From RGIG6178 sp045118975 (GTDB taxonomy: Bacteria; Bacillota_I; Bacilli_A; RFN20; DUOF01): a stretch of DNA of 64,000 nucleotides. Where the stretch lies: positions 230,441 to 294,440 of the forward strand of contig JBGVCT010000003.1 in the NCBI GenBank assembly GCA_045118975.1, given 5' to 3'. Shown in pieces: positions 53,116 to 62,640 of the stretch (positions are counted from its first letter, which is position 1; every line of letters begins with the position of its first letter). The position numbers and the translations under genes are program-made. Below the pieces are notes generated by a model. The model had not been told where the DNA came from and did no database searches. It worked only from the letters and a program-made list of their open reading frames with translations.

Positions 53116-53637
53116 ATGGGAAAGATTATTATAATATGTTTATTTATAATTATTGTCTTAGTGGTTGTACTAGTTTCTTTGTACGCTATCATGATTATAA
53201 GATTGAGAAGGATGAATAGAAAGATAGTCAAATATAATGAGGAAAGAAATTTAAAAGAAAATAATGTATTGATTGTCTATCAACCAAGTAAGCATGGAAC
53301 AATTGAAAAAATTGTAGAGTGTATAAAAGAAACACTTACTCTTAAGGGGATAGGGTACTTATCTCACACATTGACTAAAGAAATGGAAGATTATAGTAAA
53401 TATAAAAAAGTTATATTTGTGGCGCCAGTATATTTTGGAGAAATTCATTTTGAATTTTTAAAGAAGATAGTTACTTATAATGATAATAATTTAATTGTTA
53501 TCTACAATGGCCTAAATAAAGAAAGCCACAAAGAAGATGAAATGATAAAAAAATACTTTAAAAAATATAAAAAAATAAAGTTATATACAGAAGATATTGA
53601 AAGAGTTAAACCGTTTATTAATAGGGAGGTGTTGTAA
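53116..53637 (+). CDS. Membrane-anchored flavodoxin-like protein
   Basis: 173 residues with a membrane helix (about 4-29), then a flavodoxin-like domain beginning VLIVYQPSKHGTIEKIVECI. This resembles the FMN phosphate loop, but the usual S/T-x-T-G-N-T is changed. VIFVAPVYFGEIHFEFLKK follows where flavodoxins bind the isoalloxazine ring. It ends one base into the ecfA1 start codon, so it is probably co-transcribed with the ECF genes. FMN binding is not certain. Confidence 0.6.
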   Translation: MGKIIIICLFIIIVLVVVLVSLYAIMIIRLRRMNRKIVKYNEERNLKENNVLIVYQPSKHGTIEKIVECIKETLTLKGIGYLSHTLTKEMEDYSKYKKVIFVAPVYFGEIHFEFLKKIVTYNDNNLIVIYNGLNKESHKEDEMIKKYFKKYKKIKLYTEDIERVKPFINREVL

Positions 53638-54434
53638 TGGAGAAAATTATACGTATTGAAAATTTAGATTTTTCATACGACAAGATACTTCCTTTTATAA
53701 AAGGTATGAATTTAGAAATACCCGCTAGATCATATACTTGTATCATTGGGGCTAATGGAAGTGGGAAATCTACACTTTCTAGACTTATATCAGGATTATT
53801 AAGTAGTGATAAAGGTGATGTTTTTGTTGATGGGATTATGGTAAATAACCAAAACATTGCACAAGTCAGGAAAACAATAGGAGTTATATTTCAAAATCCT
53901 GATAATCAATATATGGCATCTTCTTTAAAAGAAGATATTATTTTTGCTTTGGAAAATCATGGTGTTAATCCAAACAATATGGATGATATTATTTTTGATG
54001 TTGCAAATAGATGTGGTATTACTCATTTATTGAATAAAAGTCCATCTTCTATGTCTGGGGGAGAAAAGCAAAAGGGAAATCTGGCAGGAATTCTTGCTTT
54101 AAATCCAAAGATACTTATTTTGGATGAAGCTTATAATATGTTGGATGGTCAATCAAAGAAAGAGATGAAATCGATGATCGCCAATATGAGGGAAAATGGC
54201 AAGACAATAATTTCTATCACGCATGATTCAGAAGAATTACTACTTGCTGATTATATTGTTCTTTTAGATAATGGAAAGATAGTTTTTAGTGGAACTAAGG
54301 AAGAATTATTTGAATTTGATGTTACTCCATACAATGTAGAATTGCCATATATTATGCAATTAGAAAAGGCTATGGGTTATACTTCTTTTATTAGTGAAGA
54401 GGTATTTCTTAATAAGGTTGGTGAAACTTTATGA
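53637..54434 (+). CDS. ecfA1: Energy-coupling factor transporter ATP-binding protein EcfA1
   Basis: One of two ATPases that power ECF vitamin transporters. The 265-residue protein has Walker A GANGSGKST (near 38-46), the signature SMSGGEKQK and Walker B ILILDEAYNMLD. The usual P of DEPT is replaced by AYN, as seen in EcfA1 members. It overlaps ecfA2 by four bases. The four-gene run ecfA1-ecfA2-ecfT-truA matches other Bacilli, though here without rplQ in front. Confidence 0.93.
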   Translation: MEKIIRIENLDFSYDKILPFIKGMNLEIPARSYTCIIGANGSGKSTLSRLISGLLSSDKGDVFVDGIMVNNQNIAQVRKTIGVIFQNPDNQYMASSLKEDIIFALENHGVNPNNMDDIIFDVANRCGITHLLNKSPSSMSGGEKQKGNLAGILALNPKILILDEAYNMLDGQSKKEMKSMIANMRENGKTIISITHDSEELLLADYIVLLDNGKIVFSGTKEELFEFDVTPYNVELPYIMQLEKAMGYTSFISEEVFLNKVGETL

Positions 54435-55261
54435 AGATAGAATTAAATGATGTGAGTTTTTCTTACTCAAAAAAGGGAAGCTTTGCTTTAGAAAATATAA
54501 ACACAATATTTGAAAAAAATGAAGTAGTATTTATATTAGGTGCCACAGGAAGTGGAAAGTCAACTCTTGTGAGTCATCTTAATGGTTTGCTTTTTGCAAG
54601 TAATGGTACAGTTACCGTTGATATTGATGATCAAAGGTTTATTCTTAATAAAAAGTTGTCTGGTATTAAAAATATTAGAAAAAATATTGGTATAGTATTT
54701 CAAACTCCAGAAAACCAACTGTTTGAAAGTACAGTTTTCAATGATGTTATGTTTGGTCCACTTAATTTTTCAAATGACCATGATGATGCAAAAAAATCTG
54801 CAGCATTATCATTAGATGCGGTAAAATTAGATAAGACTTATTATGAAAAATCTCCATTTAAACTATCAGGGGGAGAAAAAAGAAAGGTTGCTATAGCTGG
54901 AGTTTTGGCATCTAGACCTAGAGTTTTAATTTTTGATGAACCAACTTCTAATTTGGATGGGAAATCAACAAAGCAATTTTTTGAAATGGTGAAAGATTTG
55001 AAAAGTCAAGGATGCATGATTATCATAATTTCCCATAATGAGAATCTAGCTTATGAATATGCAGATAGAATAATTATTATGTCAAAGGGAAAAATTGTTT
55101 CTGATGGTGATTATAAAAGCGTTTTTGAAAATAAAGAAATTTTAACAAAGAGTGGCATTGAAACTCCTTTTATTGTAAGAGTAAAAGAATCTTTGAAGAT
55201 AAATAATGATGTTAGAAATATCAAAGATTTAGCTAATGTATTGAGAGGTGATACTCTATGA
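54431..55261 (+). CDS. ecfA2: Energy-coupling factor transporter ATP-binding protein EcfA2
   Basis: 276 residues with Walker A GATGSGKST, the signature KLSGGEKRK and Walker B VLIFDEPTSNLD. It pairs with EcfA1 in the energising module; different S components (encoded elsewhere) give substrate specificity. ATGA overlaps with both neighbours indicate tight coupling. Confidence 0.93.
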   Translation: MKIELNDVSFSYSKKGSFALENINTIFEKNEVVFILGATGSGKSTLVSHLNGLLFASNGTVTVDIDDQRFILNKKLSGIKNIRKNIGIVFQTPENQLFESTVFNDVMFGPLNFSNDHDDAKKSAALSLDAVKLDKTYYEKSPFKLSGGEKRKVAIAGVLASRPRVLIFDEPTSNLDGKSTKQFFEMVKDLKSQGCMIIIISHNENLAYEYADRIIIMSKGKIVSDGDYKSVFENKEILTKSGIETPFIVRVKESLKINNDVRNIKDLANVLRGDTL

Positions 55262-56040
55262 ATACAGAATTTGCTAAATATGTAGATAATAATTCTTCGC
55301 TTACTAAAATAGATTCAAAAATAAAATTAATGATGGCATTTATAATGATTATTTTATCATTTATAAATTTTAATGTTTGGGTTTATGCAGGATACTTTGC
55401 ATTTATCTTGATTATTACTTTGATTGGTAAATTGAGTTTAAAACCTTTAGCAAGTTTCTTTAAGAGTATGTGGTTGGTTATTTGTTTTGTTTTGCTTATT
55501 AATATTGCAATAAATGTTTCTTCAGGTAGTGAGTTCTTGCCAGGGGTAGCTGGTGGTACAATCGACACAGTATACATTATTCTTAGATTACTTAATATCT
55601 TGCTTATATCAAATTTATTGACTTCTACGACTAAGCCTAATGAATTAACATATGCAATAGAATTTTATATTTCTCCATTAAAGGTGTTTAAAATAGATGT
55701 TCATGAAGTGGCTCTTATGATGTCTATTGCTATAAGGTTTATACCAACGCTTATGGAAGAGACAGATAAGATTAAAAAAGCTCAAACAAGTAGAGGGGCT
55801 GTGTTTGAAAGAGGTAAATATTCAGATAGAATTAAATCTACGATATCTTTGATTGTTCCACTTTTTACCTCATGTTTTGAAAAGAGCGAGGATTTAGCTG
55901 AGGCTATGTTAATAAAAGGATATGGCATAGGTACAAGAACAAGGTATGTTAGAGAAAAATTTATTGTTTATGATATTGTTTCTATATGCGTTATAGTTTT
56001 ATTTGTGACATTTATGATTGTGATAAATGGGGTGATATAG
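55258..56040 (+). CDS. ecfT: Energy-coupling factor transmembrane protein EcfT
   Basis: 260 residues with about six membrane helices and the two coupling-helix motifs, TSRGAVF (near 178-184) and KGYGIG. These are the A-R-G/S-R-G type motifs by which EcfT contacts the ATPases. It overlaps ecfA2 by four bases and abuts truA. Confidence 0.93.
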   Translation: MNTEFAKYVDNNSSLTKIDSKIKLMMAFIMIILSFINFNVWVYAGYFAFILIITLIGKLSLKPLASFFKSMWLVICFVLLINIAINVSSGSEFLPGVAGGTIDTVYIILRLLNILLISNLLTSTTKPNELTYAIEFYISPLKVFKIDVHEVALMMSIAIRFIPTLMEETDKIKKAQTSRGAVFERGKYSDRIKSTISLIVPLFTSCFEKSEDLAEAMLIKGYGIGTRTRYVREKFIVYDIVSICVIVLFVTFMIVINGVI

Positions 56041-56772
56041 ATGAAATATAAAGCTATAGTTAGTTATAATGGTACAAACTTTAATGGATTTCAAAGACAA
56101 AAAGATTATAGAAGCGTGGAAGAAGAAATAGAATTTGCACTAGAAAAAATGACTAAAGAAAAAATAAGAATTACTGGTGCAGGAAGGACGGATAAAGGGG
56201 TTCATGCCCTAGGTCAAGTATTTCATTTTGAGTGTAATTTAAAAATAAGTGAAGAAGGATTAAAAAGAGGAATTAATTCACATTTACCAGAAGATATTCA
56301 TATTATTGAAATTAAAAAAGTTGATGAAAGTTTTCATGCCAGATATGATGCTAAATCTAAAATATATAGATATAAAATCAATACAGGAGAATATAACCCT
56401 ATCGAATCAAATTATGTGTATCAATTATCTAAAAGATTAGATATCAATAAGATGATTGAGGCATCCAAATTATTTATTGGAGAGCACGATTTTTATAACT
56501 TTTGTGGATATCAAGAGAGCATTGAAAAGAATTTTGTAAGAATTATAAGTGCTATTAAAATAACAGAAGAGAAAGATTATGTTATAATTGAGATAGAGGG
56601 GAACGGATTTATTCGTTATATGGTTAGAATGATTGTGGCAATACTTATAGAGATTGCTCTTGGCAAAAAAGATGAATCATTTATAAAAGAAAGATTAGAT
56701 TCTAATATAAAGAATAGAAGTAATTACAAAGTTCCTGGACATGGACTATATTTAGTTAGTATAGATTATTGA
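56041..56772 (+). CDS. truA: tRNA pseudouridine synthase A
   Basis: Converts U38-40 of tRNA anticodon arms to pseudouridine. The 243-residue protein has catalytic D51 in GAGRTDKGVHALGQV, plus FHARYDAKSKIYRY and GNGFIRYMVRMIV. The start follows the ecfT stop with no gap, completing the conserved ecf-truA operon. Confidence 0.95.
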   Translation: MKYKAIVSYNGTNFNGFQRQKDYRSVEEEIEFALEKMTKEKIRITGAGRTDKGVHALGQVFHFECNLKISEEGLKRGINSHLPEDIHIIEIKKVDESFHARYDAKSKIYRYKINTGEYNPIESNYVYQLSKRLDINKMIEASKLFIGEHDFYNFCGYQESIEKNFVRIISAIKITEEKDYVIIEIEGNGFIRYMVRMIVAILIEIALGKKDESFIKERLDSNIKNRSNYKVPGHGLYLVSIDY

Positions 56773-56782
56773 GGTGAAAAAC

Positions 56783-57358
56783 ATGAAAAAGAAGAGTAGA
56801 AAGAGATTGGAAAACTTATATACTTATAATGCTAGAAAAGATGAGTATGAAATAAGTTTATCTATTAGAAATTATGAGGAAATATATAACCCTTATGATT
56901 TTTCTCAATATAAAAGAAGAGATATGGATGAAGATTTTTTAGATTACATATATAATAGTTCGCTTGATATTCCTCTTAATCATAAAATAAAATTAAATTT
57001 TCACTTAAAAGAAGAAGTTTATGAAGAAGAAAAATCAAAAAATTTGAAGAATGCAATCAAAAACAACTTCACATGGAGACGTTCGATTGTTACAAATAAG
57101 TTAATCCAAAAATTAAAAGAGTGTGTCTTACTTCTTTTTGCGGGTGTATTGTTCCTTGTTTTAGCCTTTGTTATTTTGCCACTTATACAAAATCCTGGAA
57201 CAGGTTTAGATTTGCTGGTTGAAAGTTTATCAATTATTGGTTGGGTATTTTTATGGGATCTTGTAGAGATTATGGCATTTGTAGTTACAAAGTTATATAG
57301 AAACAAAAAATATTTAACTAGACTTATAAATTCAAGAGTGGAGTTTGAACAATATTAA
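56783..57358 (+). CDS. Hypothetical membrane protein
   Basis: 191 residues from ATG 56783 (GAGGTG upstream, after the truA stop). A strongly charged N-terminal half (about 1-110), then two hydrophobic segments (about 112-135 and 148-172) and a basic tail. I do not recognise it. The stop overlaps the start of the next gene (TAATG), so it may work with the following methyltransferase. Confidence 0.6.
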   Translation: MKKKSRKRLENLYTYNARKDEYEISLSIRNYEEIYNPYDFSQYKRRDMDEDFLDYIYNSSLDIPLNHKIKLNFHLKEEVYEEEKSKNLKNAIKNNFTWRRSIVTNKLIQKLKECVLLLFAGVLFLVLAFVILPLIQNPGTGLDLLVESLSIIGWVFLWDLVEIMAFVVTKLYRNKKYLTRLINSRVEFEQY

Positions 57359-58011
57359 TGAAGCAATTAGATTATTTATATAATAGTGATATTAAAATAT
57401 ATCAAGATGATGATATGTTTAAAATGAATAGTGACACTAGAAATTTAGGAGAATTTCTATCATTTAATAAAAACGATTATACAATTTTAGATGTTGGATG
57501 TAATAATGGAGCCTTGCTTTTATATGCTTTTAAAAGAAAAAAAGCAAAGCATTATTATGGAGTGGATTTAAATGATAAAGCTTTAGAACTTGCAAAAGAA
57601 AGTTTAGAGGCAAATGGTATAAATAACTATACTTTGTATCATAGCGAGTTTCAAAAACTAAAAGTTGAGCAAGTGGATTATATTGTCAGCAATCCGCCCT
57701 ATTTTGATGGGGAACATGTTAGCGAGAATATGGATAAAAGAAGAGCTAGATTTGCAGAGTTTTTGCCTCTTGAAGATTTAATTAGTAATTCAAAGAGATT
57801 ACTTAAAGATAGGGGAAGTTTATTCCTTGTTTATCCAAGCTTCAAATTGCCCCAAGTTATAGCAACTTTGGATAAATATAAGTTTGGTGTTACAAGATTA
57901 CAATTTGTTTATGATGAAAACAAAAATGAGTCAATGGTGTTTTTGTTAGAGGCTAGAAAAGGGATGAAACATTATTCTAAAATTCCTAAGCCAATAATTA
58001 ATACTAGATAG
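57358..58011 (+). CDS. TrmN6-like tRNA adenine-N6 methyltransferase
   Basis: 217 residues with a SAM-binding motif (ILDVGCNNGALLL, near 42-54), the acidic strand end GVDLNDKAL and the adenine-N6 catalytic motif NPPYF (near 117-121). It resembles YfiC/TrmN6, which makes m6A37 in tRNA-Val; the exact RNA target is inferred. Translationally coupled to the preceding membrane protein. The next gene is valS, so a tRNA-Val link is suggestive, though it has its own promoter. Confidence 0.75.
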   Translation: MKQLDYLYNSDIKIYQDDDMFKMNSDTRNLGEFLSFNKNDYTILDVGCNNGALLLYAFKRKKAKHYYGVDLNDKALELAKESLEANGINNYTLYHSEFQKLKVEQVDYIVSNPPYFDGEHVSENMDKRRARFAEFLPLEDLISNSKRLLKDRGSLFLVYPSFKLPQVIATLDKYKFGVTRLQFVYDENKNESMVFLLEARKGMKHYSKIPKPIINTR

Positions 58012-58025
58012 TTTTATTTACTGTG

Positions 58026-58054
58026 TTGACAAAACAAAATTATTAGAATATGAT
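58026..58054 (+). promoter_or_regulatory. Promoter of the T-box/valS unit
   Basis: Perfect TTGACA (58026-58031), a 17-base spacer and TATGAT (58049-58054). Predicted start near 58061. Confidence 0.8.
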
Positions 58055-58060
58055 ATTAAA

Positions 58061-58295
58061 CGTAAAAACTAGGAACAAGAGGAGTAGTTTAAGGGAACTA
58101 TTAGAGATGAAAGGTCACCGGGTGAAAGCCTTTCTTAGGGAAATTAAATGAAGGTAGCTTGGGAGTTGTATAGCAGAAATAGTAGTAAGTTATACTGTTA
58201 GTCGCATTAAGACTTTGAGGTAATTGATTATCAATTATGAATAAAGGTGGTACCACGAGTAGCTTCGTCCTTTGACAAGCTCTCGTGTTTTTTTT
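58061..58295 (+). promoter_or_regulatory. T-box riboswitch controlling valS
   Basis: The 235-base leader has the T-box core GGTGGTACCACG (58246-58257). The antiterminator pairing AAAGG (58243-58247) with CCTTT (58269-58273) competes with the terminator. The terminator stem CACGAG-AGCTT (58254-58265) pairs with AAGCT-CTCGTG (58277-58287) and is followed by a T run. Uncharged tRNA-Val would be the effector. GTA at 58154-58156 is a candidate specifier codon and matches the anticodon of the tRNA-Val in this window, but its place in the specifier loop is not proven. Confidence 0.88.
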
Positions 58296-58313
58296 GTTTA
58301 AGGAGGAATGAAA

Positions 58314-60959
58314 ATGAATAAGGAAGGTTTAGAAGGAAAATATAGTCCTAGAGATTTTGAAGAAGGATTATATAAAAATTGGGAAAGTAATAACTATTTT
58401 GCGGCAAGTGTAGATTATAAAAAAGAGCCATATACAATTGTTATGCCACCACCTAATATAACAGGTGTTTTACACATGGGACATGCAATGGATAATACTC
58501 TTCAAGATATCTTGATGAGATATAAAAGATTAAAAGGATATAATACTCTTTGGATTCCAGGTGTTGACCACGCTGCTATTGCAACTGAAGCTAAAATAGT
58601 TGCTAAGTTAAAAGAAGAAGGAACTAGCAAGGAAGAATTGGGCAGAGAGAAGTTCTTGGATAGAGCATGGCTTTGGAAAAAAGAATATGGTGGAACTATA
58701 ACTACTCAATTAAGACAACTTGGTTGTAGTTGTGACTGGAGCAGGGAAAGATTCACTATGGATGAAGGAAATAATGCTGCAGTTAAAAAGGTATTTGTTG
58801 ATTTATACAATAAAGGGTTAATTTATAAGGGTAAGAGAATGGTTAACTGGTGTAGTAATTGTGGTACTGCAATAAGTGATGCTGAAGTAGAATTTGAAGA
58901 AGAGGCAGGAAATTTGTGGTATGTTAATTACTATTCTAAAGATAGATCTTATTATGTAACTGTTGCTACAACTCGTCCTGAAACTATGTTAGGAGATGTT
59001 GCTATTGCAGTTAATCCTAATGATGAAAGGTATAAAAACTTAATAGGAAAAACAGTTATTCTTCCTATTATGAATAAAGAAATTCCTTTAATTGCTGATG
59101 AATTTGTAGAAATGGAATTTGGTACAGGTGCTGTTAAGATTACTCCAGCTCATGATGCTAATGACTATGAAGCTGGATTGAAGCATGGTTTAGATATTAT
59201 TAATGTATTTGATGATAAAGGTAAGATGCTTGATTTAGTAAAAGAATATGAAGGTATGGATTTAATTACCGCTAGAAAGGCAATTGTTGAAAAACTAGAA
59301 GAACTTGGAAATTTAGTTAAGACAGAAGAATATAAACATAATGTTGGTCATTGTCAAAGATGTCACCACACAATAGAACCTAAGATCTCTAGTCAATGGT
59401 TTGTAAAGATGAAGCCTCTTGCAGAACCTGCAATTAAAGCTGTTAGAGATGGTTCAATTAAGTTTGTACCAGAAAGATTCTCTAAAATTTATTATAACTG
59501 GATGGAAAATATTCAAGATTGGTGTATTTCTAGACAACTTTGGTGGGGTCATAGAATTCCTGTTTACTATTGTGATAAGTGTAATGAGATTCATGTTGGT
59601 GAGGAACCTAGTAAGTGTAATAAGTGTGGACACACTCACTTTACTCAAGAACAAGATACTCTTGATACATGGTTCTCAAGTGCTCTTTGGCCTTTCTCTA
59701 CTTTAGGATTCCCTCTAGATACAGAAGAATTAAAGTATTTCTACCCAACTAATACACTAGTTACTGGATATGATATTATTTTCTTCTGGGTTGCTAGAAT
59801 GATTTTCTCATCTATTGAACACACAGGTAAAATTCCATTTGATACAGTTTATATACATGGTTTGGTTAGAGATAGTCAAGGTAGAAAGATGTCAAAATCT
59901 TTAGGTAATGGTATTGATCCACTTAAGGTAATTGATGAATATGGTTGTGATGCTCTAAGATTCTCACTTGTATTAAATACTGCTCCTGGCAATGATTTAA
60001 GATATTTACCAGAAAAGTTAGAAAGTGCTAAAAACTTTGCTAACAAAGTATGGAATGCTTCTAAGTTTGTTTTAATGAATTTACCAGATGATGAAAAAGC
60101 AATTGAATCTTTGGATATAAGTGAATTATCAATCGAAGACAAATGGATTTTAAATAAACTTAATAAGACTATTAAGGCAATGGAAGATAATATTGATAAA
60201 TATGAATTGGGATTAGCTCTTGAAGAAATTTATAATTTTATTTGGGATGAATTCTGTGATTGGTATATTGAAATGGTTAAACCAAGATTATATTATAGTG
60301 ATTCATCATCTTCTAAGTTGGCAGCTCAATATACACTTAATTATGTGTTAAAGAATGCGCTAAAGTTATTACATCCATTTATGCCGTTTGTAAGTGAAAA
60401 GATATATTTAAATCTTGCTAATGTAAAAGAAAGTTTAATGAAGGAAGAATGGCCTATCATTGATAGTAGATTTGATTTTGTTAGTGAACATTCAAGTGTT
60501 GAAAACTTAAAGGAAATTATAACAGGTATTAGAAATGTAAGAAGTAAGATGAATATTCATCCAACAAAGAAAAGTGATATCTTGTTTGTAAGTAAAGATA
60601 GCAAAAATATTTTAGATGCTGCTAGTTTTATTAAAAAATTAGGATTTGGAGAAAATGTTAATGTTTATGAAAATAAAGATAATATTCCATCTTCTTCAAT
60701 TGCAGTAGTAGCTCCTAATATGGAAGCTTATTTGCCACTTAGTGAATTAATCGATAAGGATGAAGAGTTGGCTAGAATTAATAAGGAAGAAGAAAAATTA
60801 AATCTAGAACTAACAAGATTAAATGGTATGTTATCTAATCAAGGATTCTTAACTAAAGCTCCTGCTAGTAAGGTTGAAGAAATTAAAAATAGAGTTAATG
60901 AATTAACTACAATGTTAGAAAATTTGGCTAACCAAAAGGAAAATATTTTAAGTTTATAA
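58314..60959 (+). CDS. valS: Valyl-tRNA synthetase
   Basis: I start at ATG 58314, 7 bases after AGGAGG; an ATG at 58308 is too close to it. The 881-residue class I enzyme has the HIGH-like HMGH in PNITGVLHMGHAM, an editing domain, a zinc-knuckle pair (CDKCNE and CNKCGH), KMSKS (near 524) and a C-terminal coiled coil. It is expressed from the T-box leader, so it responds to valine limitation. A bidirectional terminator follows. Confidence 0.96.
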   Translation: MNKEGLEGKYSPRDFEEGLYKNWESNNYFAASVDYKKEPYTIVMPPPNITGVLHMGHAMDNTLQDILMRYKRLKGYNTLWIPGVDHAAIATEAKIVAKLKEEGTSKEELGREKFLDRAWLWKKEYGGTITTQLRQLGCSCDWSRERFTMDEGNNAAVKKVFVDLYNKGLIYKGKRMVNWCSNCGTAISDAEVEFEEEAGNLWYVNYYSKDRSYYVTVATTRPETMLGDVAIAVNPNDERYKNLIGKTVILPIMNKEIPLIADEFVEMEFGTGAVKITPAHDANDYEAGLKHGLDIINVFDDKGKMLDLVKEYEGMDLITARKAIVEKLEELGNLVKTEEYKHNVGHCQRCHHTIEPKISSQWFVKMKPLAEPAIKAVRDGSIKFVPERFSKIYYNWMENIQDWCISRQLWWGHRIPVYYCDKCNEIHVGEEPSKCNKCGHTHFTQEQDTLDTWFSSALWPFSTLGFPLDTEELKYFYPTNTLVTGYDIIFFWVARMIFSSIEHTGKIPFDTVYIHGLVRDSQGRKMSKSLGNGIDPLKVIDEYGCDALRFSLVLNTAPGNDLRYLPEKLESAKNFANKVWNASKFVLMNLPDDEKAIESLDISELSIEDKWILNKLNKTIKAMEDNIDKYELGLALEEIYNFIWDEFCDWYIEMVKPRLYYSDSSSSKLAAQYTLNYVLKNALKLLHPFMPFVSEKIYLNLANVKESLMKEEWPIIDSRFDFVSEHSSVENLKEIITGIRNVRSKMNIHPTKKSDILFVSKDSKNILDAASFIKKLGFGENVNVYENKDNIPSSSIAVVAPNMEAYLPLSELIDKDEELARINKEEEKLNLELTRLNGMLSNQGFLTKAPASKVEEIKNRVNELTTMLENLANQKENILSL

Positions 60960-60960
60960 T

Positions 60961-60990
60961 AAAAAAGTCTAGGGTGACCTAGGCTTTTTA
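60961..60990. terminator. Bidirectional terminator between valS and the CBS protein gene
   Basis: AGTCTAGG-GTGA-CCTAGGCT, with A and T tracts outside it. Confidence 0.85.
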
Positions 60991-61392
60991 ATATACTTGA
61001 TTTAAATATGTTTGTTTAATGTAAGGCAATAAGTCATCTTGATATAATAAATCTTTACTTGTAATTACCCCTTTTATTAAATTGTCTTCCACAACAATCA
61101 ACCTTCTAACTTTATGGGCGCTCATTATCCTACCCGCTTCTTCTAATGAATCTGAGGGCGAGACTAGGTGTAGTGTTTCGTTAGTCATAATTTTATCGAT
61201 GTGAGTGTTGGATTTTTTATTTTTTCCTCTTAATAAAATATCTCTATCAGTTACTACTCCAACTAGTTCATCATTTTTTGTTATGGGCAAGAAACCTAAA
61301 TTTCTTTCTTCCATAGTTTTAATAGCTTCTTCAATTGTGGTATTTACATCTATGCAAATTGCGGGACTAGACATGACGTGTTTGACAAGCAT
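60988..61392 (-). CDS. Tandem CBS-domain protein
   Basis: 134 residues forming two CBS motifs (LGFLPITKNDELVGVVTDRDIL and RRLIVVEDNLIKGVITSKDLL), the pair that binds adenosine nucleotides in a Bateman module. No attached enzyme domain, so it may regulate a partner or act in redox or energy sensing. GGAGG precedes the start. Confidence 0.88.
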   Translation of the reverse strand: MLVKHVMSSPAICIDVNTTIEEAIKTMEERNLGFLPITKNDELVGVVTDRDILLRGKNKKSNTHIDKIMTNETLHLVSPSDSLEEAGRIMSAHKVRRLIVVEDNLIKGVITSKDLLYQDDLLPYIKQTYLNQVY

Positions 61393-61470
61393 AATAATTC
61401 CTCCTTTATTTTAGTTTGTTAATAAATATATAAATGATACATATAATTTAATGATTATATGAGGTGAAAC

Positions 61471-62340
61471 ATGAAGACTTTCTTATATGAACAATATGGT
61501 TATTATTTTGATTTGGATGAAGAGTGGTCTTTTGAATTTGAAAACTTTAAATTCAAATTAATAAAGGTGACTCTAGGGGAAGAAGAATTTGTAAGTATGG
61601 AAAATCATCTTAAAGTTATTAAAGAAAAATTTAATAACCTGGGGCCGCACCTTATAAAAAATAAATATAATAAATATATTTCCTATCTAAATAATGAAGG
61701 ATTCGCCTTAATTGCAATATATAAAAAAGAAATGACTTTCGCTGATTTAAAATTATTTCATGATTTATTTTTCGATTATCAAAATAAAATTGAATTAAAA
61801 ACATTGCTTTCAGTGTGGAAAAACAGAGTGGAGGCAATTGAAAAAAATATATCTTCGTTTTTAAATAGCAATGATTTTTTCTACTTGGAAAACATGGAGA
61901 AAATAATGTTTTATTTGGGACTAGCCACAAACGCAATGCAATATGTGAGCGATATTATGTATGATCATGGAGAGAATGTGTATGGGGTTTGCCTAAGCCA
62001 TAAAAGATTATTCTCTTTGAATTCTTTTGAGTTTTTAAACCCTATGAACTTTTTGGTTTCCTCCCCATATAAAGATATATCTATGCTCTATCAAAGAGAT
62101 TTAATAGATGATAAAAGTCTAGAGTATCTATTGAGTGAATATAAGATTGACCCTTTAGGAGCAAAACTACTTATGGCTAGGTTACTTTATAGGTGTGATT
62201 TTTTTGATGTTTTAGAGAAAAAAGAAAGCCTTCATACCGAGATATATAGTATTGAACGAGAAATAAACAAAATAAAAAAGGCATATAGCCTTTTAAGAAC
62301 AAAATATCAAATAAGACCTATAGATTGGCTTGAGAATTAA
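61471..62340 (+). CDS. Hypothetical protein, possible degenerate APH/CotS-like kinase fold
   Basis: 289 residues with no signal peptide. The N-terminal part is beta-rich and the C-terminal part helical. The middle (CLSHKRLFSLNSFEFLNPMNF, then PYKDISMLYQ) loosely matches the HGDLH, IDF and D-L-A segments of the aminoglycoside-phosphotransferase-like kinases that include spore coat proteins CotS and YutH, but the catalytic Asp is missing. If so it is a pseudokinase. GAGGTGAAAC precedes the start. The 3' end overlaps the converging nifU-like gene by 23 bases. Family assignment is weak. Confidence 0.35.
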   Translation: MKTFLYEQYGYYFDLDEEWSFEFENFKFKLIKVTLGEEEFVSMENHLKVIKEKFNNLGPHLIKNKYNKYISYLNNEGFALIAIYKKEMTFADLKLFHDLFFDYQNKIELKTLLSVWKNRVEAIEKNISSFLNSNDFFYLENMEKIMFYLGLATNAMQYVSDIMYDHGENVYGVCLSHKRLFSLNSFEFLNPMNFLVSSPYKDISMLYQRDLIDDKSLEYLLSEYKIDPLGAKLLMARLLYRCDFFDVLEKKESLHTEIYSIEREINKIKKAYSLLRTKYQIRPIDWLEN

Positions 62341-62566
62341 CAACTTCCACTCCAAGTACGCCATCTACTTCTTCTTTTAAGATTAACTCAACACCATCCT
62401 TGATTGTACTATCAAGACCTATACAGTCAACACAAGCTCCAAGAACAGATACATATACGATACCATCTTTGAATTCTACAAACTCGATGTCTCCTCCATC
62501 ATTTTGTAAAAAAGGACGAACTTTATCCAATACTTCTTTAACTTTATTTATAATAATTTCTTCCAT
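62318..62566 (-). CDS. NifU-like C-terminal domain (NFU) Fe-S carrier protein
   Basis: 82 residues corresponding to a stand-alone NFU domain. QNDGGDIEFVEF and GACVDCIG with C45/C48 hold a transferable [4Fe-4S] cluster in dimers. It supplies clusters to enzymes such as MiaB. GAGTGAT precedes the start. Its tail overlaps the converging hypothetical gene. Confidence 0.93.
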   Translation of the reverse strand: MEEIIINKVKEVLDKVRPFLQNDGGDIEFVEFKDGIVYVSVLGACVDCIGLDSTIKDGVELILKEEVDGVLGVEVVNSQANL

Positions 62567-62640
62567 TTTAAAATCACTCTTTTCTAACTTTACTTATACT
62601 AACATATTTTGTAAAATAGATAAATAGGAAGGTGAGAGTA

